Source: UBA1151 sp963579925 | GTDB lineage: Bacteria > Chloroflexota > Dehalococcoidia > Lucifugimonadales > Lucifugimonadaceae | Assembly: GCA_963579925.1 (NCBI GenBank) | Contig: CAUZJA010000129.1 | Coordinates: 1 to 7,952 of the forward strand | Length of the DNA: 7,952 bases | Direction: 5' to 3' | Shown: positions 1 to 6,007 of the stretch, one piece after another | Layout of the letters: each line of letters opens with the position of its first letter | Numbering within the stretch: position 1 is the stretch's first letter | Notes under the pieces: model-generated | What the model was told of the DNA's origin: nothing | The model's database searches: none | Seen by the model: the letters and a program-made list of their open reading frames with translations, nothing else | Translations under genes and position numbers: made by a program

Positions 1-1
1 C

Positions 2-448
2 CCTGATCGGCGAATCCACGTGGTTGAACGCGTCTCTGCCGTGGATATAGGTTCCGGCCCCGCCGCATATGCGTTCTCGTTCTTGAATGAATTTCCCGTG
101 GTCAATGATCTGCTAGGTGACACTCCAGTAGCCATATTCTTCGACGACAAAACTGAGTTCGCGTTCGCCAGGGCAGCGTCTGATGAGCGGGTGAACATAG
201 TCGGTTCTTCCACTATGTTCTTCCGCTATCTGGATGACCGGGTACTGACGTTCGCACAGCAGTCTGATGGGTCGATTATCGACAACGAGACTGGATCAAC
301 GTGGGACAGGTTCGGGCTTGCAGTCTCCGGGGCGCTCCAAGGTCAAGAGTTAGTGCCGGTTATCCATGGTGATCACTTCTGGTTCGCGTGGTCTGCATTC
401 AAACCAGAGACACGCCTCGTCCGGGCGTTGGACGATCTGAATAACTGA
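2..448 (+). CDS. DUF3179 domain protein, C-terminal part (5' end outside window)
   Basis: The frame is open from the window edge, so this is the C-terminal portion of a longer protein; the GTG at 20 is in frame but is probably internal. Numbering from that GTG, the pattern fits DUF3179: AYAFSFLNEFPVVND (residues 16-30), then the block DDRVLTFAQQSDG (72-84), the signature DNETGSTWDR (88-97), and HFWFAW (119-124) followed by PET at 129-131. The domain's function is not known; family members are usually exported or envelope proteins. The visible part has no cysteine at all. Where many DUF3179 proteins have a CPLC-type motif just after the PVVND segment, this one reads FFDDKTEFAF, so it belongs to a Cys-less branch. 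Any N-terminal signal would lie upstream of the window. It ends at TGA, 9 bases from the convergent CoA-transferase stop. I am confident of the family and have no functional claim. Confidence 0.85.
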   Translation, partial: PDRRIHVVERVSAVDIGSGPAAYAFSFLNEFPVVNDLLGDTPVAIFFDDKTEFAFARAASDERVNIVGSSTMFFRYLDDRVLTFAQQSDGSIIDNETGSTWDRFGLAVSGALQGQELVPVIHGDHFWFAWSAFKPETRLVRALDDLNN

Positions 449-455
449 ATTCTGG

Positions 456-482
456 GGCTAGCCGCTTTCTTCGAAGCTAGCC
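456..482. repeat. 7-bp inverted repeat spanning the CoA-transferase stop codon
   Basis: GGCTAGC at 456-462 is the exact reverse complement of GCTAGCC at 476-482, with a 13-base loop that contains the palindrome TTCGAA. The left arm includes the CoA-transferase stop codon (458-460). The site lies where two genes converge and could form a hairpin in either transcript. No T-run follows on either strand, so it does not look like a standard intrinsic terminator. A mild role in 3'-end formation or mRNA stability is possible, and chance is also possible. Confidence 0.35.
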
Positions 483-2782
483 ACCGCTCCTGCTGACTTG
501 AGCTCAGTGATCTGATCTTCGCTATAACCGAGTTCCAGCAGCACTGAATCCGTATCCGCTCCGCAAGCCGGGGAACCGTTGCGGCGCTCTCCGGGAGATT
601 CGCTAAGGCCGATCAGAAGTCCGGGCTGCCGCAAGTTTGTGAAGCCGGGATAGTCGGCTTCGGTCACGCCTTTCAAGCGCAATACATCGGCGTTGCCATA
701 CACGCCCTCTTCTATGTCCTCCGCAACTTTGGCGGCAGGAACTCCCACTTCAGCAAAGCAAATCAACCATTCAGAGACTGTTGCGCCAATGAACACTTCA
801 GCCGCCTGCAACGCCACATGGTCATCCTCTGGTGACCCAGAGTGAGCATCTGACAATCCGGCGACCCCTGTGACTGCCGCAAGAGCGGCCTTCTGATCAT
901 CAGTACGAGCGCCAACAAAGAGCCATCCGTCTGAGGCCTTGTACGATCGATGAGCGGCGTGGAGGCCCGTATTGTCGGAGTTCGTGAGGATCGGTGGCTC
1001 AAAGCCTCTTTGCCTGACGAACGAGTCAGACTTCAGCCAGAGGCCGGTTGAAAGTAACGAGTTCTCAATCCGTTGGCCTTCGCCTGTTCGATCACGGTGA
1101 TAGAGCGCCAGCAGGCTGCCAGCGGCGCCCAGCATCGCAGTCGAGATATCGCATATGGGTGTCTTTGGGAAGATCGGTGGTCCGTCTGGCCCTCCCTGCG
1201 CCTGGGAAATGCCGGTGAACGATTGCGCCAGAGGATCGAATCCCGGTCGCGCCGCCATTGGACCATCGCTGCCAAAACCCGTGGTGTGGAGATAGATCGA
1301 CTGGGGATTAATCGCTCGAACAGACTCGTAGTCGATACCGAGACGCTCGGCGACTCCCACGCGGTTGTTGTGGACGATGATGTCTGCCCACCTGATCAGC
1401 CTCTCCAGCGCCTCACGCGACTCATCAGACTTCATGTTGAGCGCCAGATCACGTTTCCCGGTGTTCCCACCCAGGTAGAGCATCATCAACACCAGGCATC
1501 CTTCGCCGGTTAGCGGCTCCACCTTGATCACGTTTGCACCCAGATCGGCCAGGTATGCCGGCCCAATCGGCCCCGCCAGGTAGGCGGATAGATCAAGCAC
1601 ATGCACTCCAGACAGCGGCCCATTGAACTCAGGATCCGGCAACGGAGTGAAGCCTTTTGATTCATCTGTGCCCGTTGAGTGAAGAGTAATCGGCGGCGCC
1701 ACCTGAACGCCCGGCTCACCTGTGTCTGACTCAACATCTGCTTGAATCTGGTTTGCCACCACCTGAGGATGATCAATCAGCGCATCCGTGGCGAGCGCTG
1801 GTGCAACCGGGACGTCGCCATCCTGAAGTATCTGCACCCACTCGTCGCGCGTTTTAGTGGCAATCCGATCACCAATGGCCTTTTTGGCGATGGCTCGCAC
1901 CTCTTCTGATGGCCAGTAAGTTGGTGCGGTATCAAACTGCGGATTGATCACCAGCTCAAGTAAATCACTCGCAATGGAGAGCTTGTTCCAGAAATCAGGG
2001 GTGAATGCTCCGATGTGAATCCACTCGCCATCGGAACACTGGTAGAGGCGGTAGTTTGGCAGCGCACCCTGCGGGTCGTTGCCTGCTGAGTTCCACGTCT
2101 CAACGCCTTCACCACGAACAAGCATTGGTGAGCGAGCTGCCAGTGAGCCCTGCACAAGAGACGTGTCTACGCGCTGCCCCCGTCCAGTCATTTCACGGTG
2201 ATGCAACGCTGAAAGCACACCAAGTATGCCCAGCATCGCGGTCCCGTACCCCACCAACGGCAAGGCGTTCCAGAGTGGTGATCCCTCCGCTGTGAACTGC
2301 TCCGTCAGCACCCCGGTTTCAGCAGCGATAAGCCCTTCACCGGCAATTGCAGAACCGGGTCCATCCATTTCGCCTCGGGCCGTAATCGACAGCCAGATGA
2401 GCTGAGGGTTCGACGCCATAAGTACGTCCGGGTCGATACCTATTGACCTGAGAAATTCACTGGTCAGCGATGAGATGACGATATCTCCGTTCAGGATTGC
2501 ATCGACGAGAGCAGCGTTTTCCGCAGGACTATTGCCGCCTACCGCATCCAAAGGCGAGGTTCTCTTATCGCGATCCCAAACTGAATAGGAAGATGACTGC
2601 TGGAGTGAGAACCCACCCGAAGGCGTGAACTTGACTACGTCTGCACCATAGTCGGCCAGAAACATTCCAACAATGGCACCGGCGTGGTCGTCGGAAATCT
2701 CTACAACTGACAGACCGGAGAGCGGGTCAGTCCCCGGTCTACGGCGTCGCTGGTTTGTCGAGTTCTTCGTCGAGTTGCTCAA
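458..2782 (-). CDS. Fused tandem-domain CaiB/BaiF (type III) CoA-transferase
   Basis: This 774-residue protein is two family III CoA-transferase units in tandem; single-domain members are about 400 residues. Unit 1 (about 20-385) starts PLSGLSVVEIS and has the Rossmann-like GADVVKFTP (47-54) and TGRGQRVDTSL (199-209). Unit 2 (about 389-774) starts PLSGVHVLDLS and has GANVIKVEP (415-423), GKRDLALNM (442-450), GFGSDGP (502-508) and TGEGQRIENSLL (566-577). The family moves CoA between acyl-CoA and a carboxylic acid through an aspartyl-CoA thioester. Unit 2 has the expected Asp at 545 (PICDISTAMLG). The aligned unit 1 segment reads PLVGYGTAMLG, with Gly178 in its place, so only unit 2 looks catalytic. 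The substrate cannot be told from sequence. The start is TTG at 2782. No ATG or GTG lies between the upstream in-frame stop and this codon, and no Shine-Dalgarno site is visible. It overlaps the upstream TPR gene by 44 bases, which suggests co-transcription. No membrane segment or signal peptide is seen, so it is probably cytoplasmic. Confidence 0.93.
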   Translation of the reverse strand: MSNSTKNSTNQRRRRPGTDPLSGLSVVEISDDHAGAIVGMFLADYGADVVKFTPSGGFSLQQSSSYSVWDRDKRTSPLDAVGGNSPAENAALVDAILNGDIVISSLTSEFLRSIGIDPDVLMASNPQLIWLSITARGEMDGPGSAIAGEGLIAAETGVLTEQFTAEGSPLWNALPLVGYGTAMLGILGVLSALHHREMTGRGQRVDTSLVQGSLAARSPMLVRGEGVETWNSAGNDPQGALPNYRLYQCSDGEWIHIGAFTPDFWNKLSIASDLLELVINPQFDTAPTYWPSEEVRAIAKKAIGDRIATKTRDEWVQILQDGDVPVAPALATDALIDHPQVVANQIQADVESDTGEPGVQVAPPITLHSTGTDESKGFTPLPDPEFNGPLSGVHVLDLSAYLAGPIGPAYLADLGANVIKVEPLTGEGCLVLMMLYLGGNTGKRDLALNMKSDESREALERLIRWADIIVHNNRVGVAERLGIDYESVRAINPQSIYLHTTGFGSDGPMAARPGFDPLAQSFTGISQAQGGPDGPPIFPKTPICDISTAMLGAAGSLLALYHRDRTGEGQRIENSLLSTGLWLKSDSFVRQRGFEPPILTNSDNTGLHAAHRSYKASDGWLFVGARTDDQKAALAAVTGVAGLSDAHSGSPEDDHVALQAAEVFIGATVSEWLICFAEVGVPAAKVAEDIEEGVYGNADVLRLKGVTEADYPGFTNLRQPGLLIGLSESPGERRNGSPACGADTDSVLLELGYSEDQITELKSAGAVASFEESG

Positions 2783-3650
2783 GGAGAATCTGGGCCTGTT
2801 CGTAGACCGAAGGGTTGCGTGGATCTTCTGCGCGATCTCGAGCCTCTTCGATCAGCGCCCTCGCCTCCACGAAATCTCCTGAGTTAGCGGTCAGAACGCC
2901 TTTTTCAAGATAAGCCGCAGATAGCGAAGGTGAGTATTCTATCGCCCGGTCAAGATCGCGGATCGCAATCTCAACCTGCCCGGCGGTTGAGTGCAGTCGA
3001 GCTCGCCAGAAGTAAGGCACGCCCTGATCTGGCGCAAGAAGAATCGCAGTATCAAATGCCGACTGGGCCACAAGGAAATCACGATCAGTCGTAGCGAGCC
3101 TTCCTTTGACGATCCACGTACGCGCATCTTCGGGATCGAGGGCTATTGCTATCTCGACATCGATCCTGGCAGCTTCCAAATCGCCCACATCCAGCAACGC
3201 CTCTCCACGTGACGAGTATGCGGACGCGAGATCTGGCTTCAGTGAGATCGCCATGGTCAGATCTTTGACGGCGGCTTCATTCTCGTTCTTGAACAGCAGG
3301 GCCTCTCCTCTGCCTGCCCAGGCTCTGGCGAACTCCGGTTCGATCTCAATTACCAGAGTGAATCTTCGTTCCGCCTGAATGTAGTCACCCCGACTGAGAT
3401 AGCCGTGAGCCTGCACATAGTGACTAATACTCTCGACCGCCTCGGTCTCCTCATCCAACTCTTCAACTTCCTCAACCACTTCAACAAATGGCTCAGGCGT
3501 GGGGGTTGGTGGCAGAGTCCTTGTTGGGACAGGCGTATGAGACTCTTCGACCACTTCCACGGCGTGCGAGTTCACTGCGGTGCCGCACGCAACCGCCAGC
3601 ATCAGGCCGGTCGTGGAAGCGAAGATCATGAGTGTTCGTCGAGTCAGCAA
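2739..3650 (-). CDS. TPR-repeat lipoprotein
   Basis: This is a 303-residue predicted lipoprotein. The N-terminus has Arg4-Arg5, a hydrophobic stretch, and the lipobox LAVAC with the lipidated Cys at 22. A Pro/Thr-rich linker follows (about 39-54, including TPVPTRTLPPTPTPEP), then a strongly acidic stretch (about 56-73, rich in Glu). About six TPR units of 34 residues fill 76-278, each with the usual A..W/Y...G, A...(D/Y)...AI and P pattern, for example SAYSSRGEALLDVGDLEAA (143-161). The likely role is a protein-interaction scaffold on the outer face of the membrane; the partner is unknown. The start is TTG at 3650. An in-frame TAG lies six codons upstream with no ATG or GTG between, and the Met at residue 8 would drop the two arginines of the signal peptide. 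A weak GGAA sits 4 bases upstream. Its 3' end overlaps the CoA-transferase start by 44 bases. The shared transcript need not mean a shared function. Confidence 0.88.
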   Translation of the reverse strand: MLTRRTLMIFASTTGLMLAVACGTAVNSHAVEVVEESHTPVPTRTLPPTPTPEPFVEVVEEVEELDEETEAVESISHYVQAHGYLSRGDYIQAERRFTLVIEIEPEFARAWAGRGEALLFKNENEAAVKDLTMAISLKPDLASAYSSRGEALLDVGDLEAARIDVEIAIALDPEDARTWIVKGRLATTDRDFLVAQSAFDTAILLAPDQGVPYFWRARLHSTAGQVEIAIRDLDRAIEYSPSLSAAYLEKGVLTANSGDFVEARALIEEARDRAEDPRNPSVYEQAQILLEQLDEELDKPATP

Positions 3651-3848
3651 AGGGTTCCGATCAGGCTATATATCAAGTCGCTGCACCGATATTACGCGAT
3701 GACTGGTACCTGATACGTCTGCAAACGGCGTCAGGTTCACGACTCCAGGGGATGGGATTGGCAGATTCCGGGGATATCCGACGCGGTGGGAACTGTCTAA
3801 TATCGTATTCGACATGAACACCGCCCACCTGAATCTCCCAAACATAAA
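3651..3848. other. Divergent intergenic spacer (198 bp)
   Basis: The spacer lies between the TPR lipoprotein (minus) and the PHP gene (plus), so it should carry a promoter for each. I see AT-rich patches on the gene-proximal sides (CTATATATC at 3665-3673 and CTAATATCG at 3797-3805) that could be -10 elements. Neither has a convincing -35 at the right distance. A good -35-like TTGGCA occurs at 3758-3763 but has no -10 at 16-18 bases. An inverted repeat lies in the middle (3708-3736). I found no tRNA, known riboswitch core or longer gene here. Confidence 0.55.
3708..3736. repeat. 6-bp inverted repeat in divergent spacer
   Basis: ACCTGA at 3708-3713 is the exact reverse complement of TCAGGT at 3731-3736, with a 17-base spacer. 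It sits within the divergent regulatory region between the TPR lipoprotein and the PHP gene. The arm spacing would suit an operator contacted on one face of the helix, or a hairpin in the lipoprotein leader if transcription starts far enough upstream. Arms this short can occur by chance. Confidence 0.2.
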
Positions 3849-4493
3849 TTGAGTCTAATAGATCTTCACTGCCACACGCTGGATCGATCCGATGACAGCG
3901 GCATTCCTGTGAAAGAGTACGCCGCACTGGCTACCAGGCGCGGTATCGACGTGGTCTGCATCACGGATCACGATCAGTTCTGGACTCCCGATGAGTTGGA
4001 AATCATAGCGGGCGATACCGGGGTCGTGCTGATTCCTGGCTCAGAGACCAATACTGACTCCGGCCACGTACTGTGCTTTGGAGTAACGGACTACGTGTTT
4101 GGATTTCATCGCCCGGAAAAGCTTGGCGCAGCGGTGCAAGCCGCCAACGGCGCAGCAATTTACGCCCACCCATACCGCCGCAACCTGCCGCCGGGAAAAG
4201 AATCCATCTCAGAAGAACAATTCGATCAATCCATCCAGTCCACGCTGGGAAACCCTCTTCTGAGTTGGGTTGATGCCCTAGAAGTATCCAATGGCCGGGG
4301 AACCAGAGAACAGAACCAGTTCTCCGACCAGCTAGCACTTACCGCAAACATGCCAGGCGTGGCCGGCAGCGACTCCCATAAACCTGACGATTTTGGCCAC
4401 GTAGCCACCGAGGTGTCCGGAGAGATCCGCAACGTGCAGGATTTGATCGAAGTGCTGAAAGAGGGCGATGTGCGGCCGGTGGAGCTGGCGTAA
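3849..4493 (+). CDS. PHP-domain metal-dependent phosphoesterase
   Basis: This 214-residue protein is close to a stand-alone PHP domain. All metal-site motifs are visible: DLHCHT (5-10, with His7 and His9), TDHD (39-42), PGSET with Glu66, YAHPYR with His107, and GSDSHKP (173-179, with Asp175 and His177). PHP enzymes of this kind use two or three divalent metals to hydrolyse phosphoesters. Relatives include the TrpH/RNase AM group, which acts on short RNA or 3',5'-bisphosphonucleotides; the substrate here is not assignable. The start is TTG at 3849. In-frame TAA lies at 3798 and no ATG or GTG falls between, while the metal motif begins at residue 5, so the start must be here or within a few codons. 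No Shine-Dalgarno site is visible; a 12-codon ATG frame ends across the start codon. No signal peptide is seen, so it is probably cytoplasmic. It ends 10 bases from the convergent holA stop. Confidence 0.92.
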   Translation: MSLIDLHCHTLDRSDDSGIPVKEYAALATRRGIDVVCITDHDQFWTPDELEIIAGDTGVVLIPGSETNTDSGHVLCFGVTDYVFGFHRPEKLGAAVQAANGAAIYAHPYRRNLPPGKESISEEQFDQSIQSTLGNPLLSWVDALEVSNGRGTREQNQFSDQLALTANMPGVAGSDSHKPDDFGHVATEVSGEIRNVQDLIEVLKEGDVRPVELA

Positions 4494-4503
4494 CGGCAGC
4501 GCA

Positions 4504-5502
4504 CTACCGCGCGGTCGACAGCCTCGCCACCAACAACTCTGCGGCAGCACGCTCGTCGCCGACGGCTGAGGTCTTGAAGCCTACGTCTGCTTCCAGTAGC
4601 TGTCGGTGAATCCACTCGAGGTATCCGTAGGGGTGGGATCGCGCCTGCTGAAGCGTCTTGCGCAGCGGGAAGCTTCCTTCACGGACACCGATTCGTTTTG
4701 CGATATCGGGTTCGGGTGCGCGTGAATTCATCATGTCCTGTGCAACCAGCGTCATGCGGGTCTGTCTTGCCAGCATGGTGAGCAGGTAGTGGATGCTGTT
4801 GCCTTCGTCCAGAAGCTGGTGGATTGCTCGTAGCGCCTCAGACGGCTGGCTGTCCAGCACTGCGTCCACTGCTGCGAATATGTTCGCCTCTCGGGCGGGA
4901 GCCACCATCAGATCGATATCTGCCGGCTCAATTTGGCGACCGTTAGCGTAGAGAGATAGTTTGGTGATCTCCTGTGCCAGCAATCGTGTATGCCCGCCGA
5001 TCAGATCAGCGAGTCGCTGAACTGCCGCGGGAGCGACGGTTGCGCCTTCGGCTCTGAATCTCTCCGCAATCCAAATGTCGAGCGCTTGCCCGCGAGTCAC
5101 CTCAAACTGTTCGACTGAGGCGGTTGACCCAGCCGTCTTCAGGCCGACACCGTTCTTGCGTAACTCGTCTTCCACGAAAACTAGTTCCGTAGATGGCGGA
5201 AGCGTTGTCAACGCATCTCCAAGCCCGGCCCAATCGCCCCTCGGTACCTTGAGTGTTCGACTGCTCCTGCGACCACTGTTCGCTTCAATGCGGCCAAGCA
5301 GTCCTTTTACGATCACCAGACGCTTGTCCGCCAGAAACGGAACGGCTGATGCAGCGCCCACCACTTCGTCTCTGGAGTAGTTGTCACCATCAAAGACGTT
5401 GGTGTTGGGCATCATCGCCTCAGGTGGTCCGGCAGCTGCTCTAATCTGGTTCAGACGTTCGGACACAGAGAACTCATCTGAACCGTGCAAGACTCGGATC
5501 AT
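4504..5502 (-). CDS. holA: DNA polymerase III subunit delta
   Basis: This 332-residue protein has the usual length and layout of HolA. Delta is the clamp-loader subunit that opens the beta sliding clamp and loads it at primed sites during replication, with the DnaX and delta-prime subunits. Visible features are the N-terminal strand MIRVLHGSDEF (1-11), the conserved PFLADKRLVIVKG (55-67), ELVFVEDE (106-113), the domain II helix region with GGHTRLLAQEITKLSLY (169-185), NIFAAVDAVL (207-216), LLTMLARQTRMTL (240-252), and the C-terminal LLEADVGFKT...AAELLVARL (302-328). The protein lacks a complete P-loop, as expected for delta. A short basic insertion (about 71-90, including GRRSSRTLK) lies between the first strands and may be lineage-specific. 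It starts at ATG 5502 with only a weak upstream purine stretch. It is transcribed divergently from the DUF1232 gene. Confidence 0.92.
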   Translation of the reverse strand: MIRVLHGSDEFSVSERLNQIRAAAGPPEAMMPNTNVFDGDNYSRDEVVGAASAVPFLADKRLVIVKGLLGRIEANSGRRSSRTLKVPRGDWAGLGDALTTLPPSTELVFVEDELRKNGVGLKTAGSTASVEQFEVTRGQALDIWIAERFRAEGATVAPAAVQRLADLIGGHTRLLAQEITKLSLYANGRQIEPADIDLMVAPAREANIFAAVDAVLDSQPSEALRAIHQLLDEGNSIHYLLTMLARQTRMTLVAQDMMNSRAPEPDIAKRIGVREGSFPLRKTLQQARSHPYGYLEWIHRQLLEADVGFKTSAVGDERAAAELLVARLSTAR

Positions 5503-5607
5503 GACGTAGGAGCCTGATCGCCAACTGAATTCGTATTCATTGACGAGCGCCTGGATATATATAATTGGTGAGCACGACTCATCACTACCTGGATCACATT
5601 CAACCCT
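5503..5607. other. Divergent intergenic spacer (105 bp)
   Basis: This spacer lies between holA (minus) and the DUF1232 gene (plus). It contains the AT-rich run ATATATATAAT (5555-5565), which serves a candidate plus-strand promoter and, being nearly palindromic, might also help a minus-strand one. No convincing separate holA promoter, RNA gene or repeat was seen. Confidence 0.5.
5540..5565 (+). promoter_or_regulatory. Candidate promoter for the DUF1232 gene
   Basis: A perfect TATAAT (5560-5565) is preceded by TTGACG (5540-5545), one mismatch from TTGACA. The spacer is only 14 bases, shorter than the usual 16-18, so the -35 match may not be used. Initiation would fall near 5572, giving a leader of about 36 bases before the TTG at 5608. 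It is the best promoter-like match I found in the window, judged by eye. Confidence 0.4.
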
Positions 5608-5934
5608 TTGTTCAGACTTTTCTACATCCTTCGGCCGATCTTCCGGCTGATCTGGAAGCTAATGCGGGACCGTAGAGTCCCCGCACCCAGCAAGGTATTA
5701 CCTATTCTTGCTCTGGGCTACGTGGTGATCCCATACGACGTCATTCCAGATTTCATACCGATTCGCGGCCAGATGGATGATCTGATTGTCGTAACGATGA
5801 TACTCGGACTCTTCGTCATACTTTCACCGTGGAATGTGGTGCTGGAACACATCACAGGCTCAAAGCCTGTGGACAAGGCCGATGAGTACACAGGCCGAAC
5901 CATAGATACCGATATCCGAATCGAAGACGAATAG
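5608..5934 (+). CDS. DUF1232 (YkvA-like) small membrane protein
   Basis: This 108-residue protein carries the DUF1232 signature: YVVIPYDVIPDFIPIRGQMDDL (38-59), with Asp44, Asp48 and the Asp57-Asp58 pair. A hydrophobic segment at about 30-43 leads into it, and a clear membrane helix follows at about 59-77 (LIVVTMILGLFVILSPW). The N-terminal 18 residues form a basic hydrophobic helix, and the tail (about 84-108) is charged and hydrophilic. The family is widespread in bacteria and its biochemical role is unclear. TTG at 5608 is the only plausible long start: in-frame TGA lies at 5569 with no ATG or GTG between. The ATG at 5662 (residue 19), with GGAAG only 3 bases upstream, is a shorter alternative that keeps the whole domain. 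A TATAAT box lies about 45 bases before the long start. The YchF-like gene follows after 73 bases on the same strand. Confidence 0.85.
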   Translation: MFRLFYILRPIFRLIWKLMRDRRVPAPSKVLPILALGYVVIPYDVIPDFIPIRGQMDDLIVVTMILGLFVILSPWNVVLEHITGSKPVDKADEYTGRTIDTDIRIEDE

Positions 5935-6007
5935 GTTGTCTCTCAGCTACGTGACCACCGCAGTCGACCTAGAACAACACCCAAGCCATTACCAGGACCG
6001 CCACTAG

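Noticed and set aside
1073..1513. 146-codon open frame on the plus strand inside the CoA-transferase gene
   Set aside because: Its translation is Arg/His/Gln-rich with no recognisable domain, and it lies antisense to a well-supported enzyme frame; it is a by-product of codon composition.
3731..3750. T-arm-like sequence GGTTCACGACTCC suggesting a tRNA remnant
   Set aside because: The flanking bases do not form a five-pair T stem, and no acceptor, D or anticodon arm can be folded around it.
3758..3803. TTGGCA and TAATAT as a promoter for the PHP gene
   Set aside because: The two elements are 34 bases apart, far outside a workable spacer, and neither has a partner at the right distance.
3673..3927. 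84-codon minus-strand frame across the divergent spacer
   Set aside because: It runs antisense over the PHP metal motif, has no recognisable domain and no clear ribosome binding site.
4494..4514. GC palindrome ACCGCGCGGT region as a shared terminator of the PHP gene and holA
   Set aside because: The palindrome has almost no loop and no T-run on either strand, and it lies within the holA coding end.
4226..4615. 129-codon minus-strand frame bridging the PHP gene and the holA end
   Set aside because: It is antisense to the PHP active-site region and out of frame with holA; both real genes have strong family motifs, and this translation has none.
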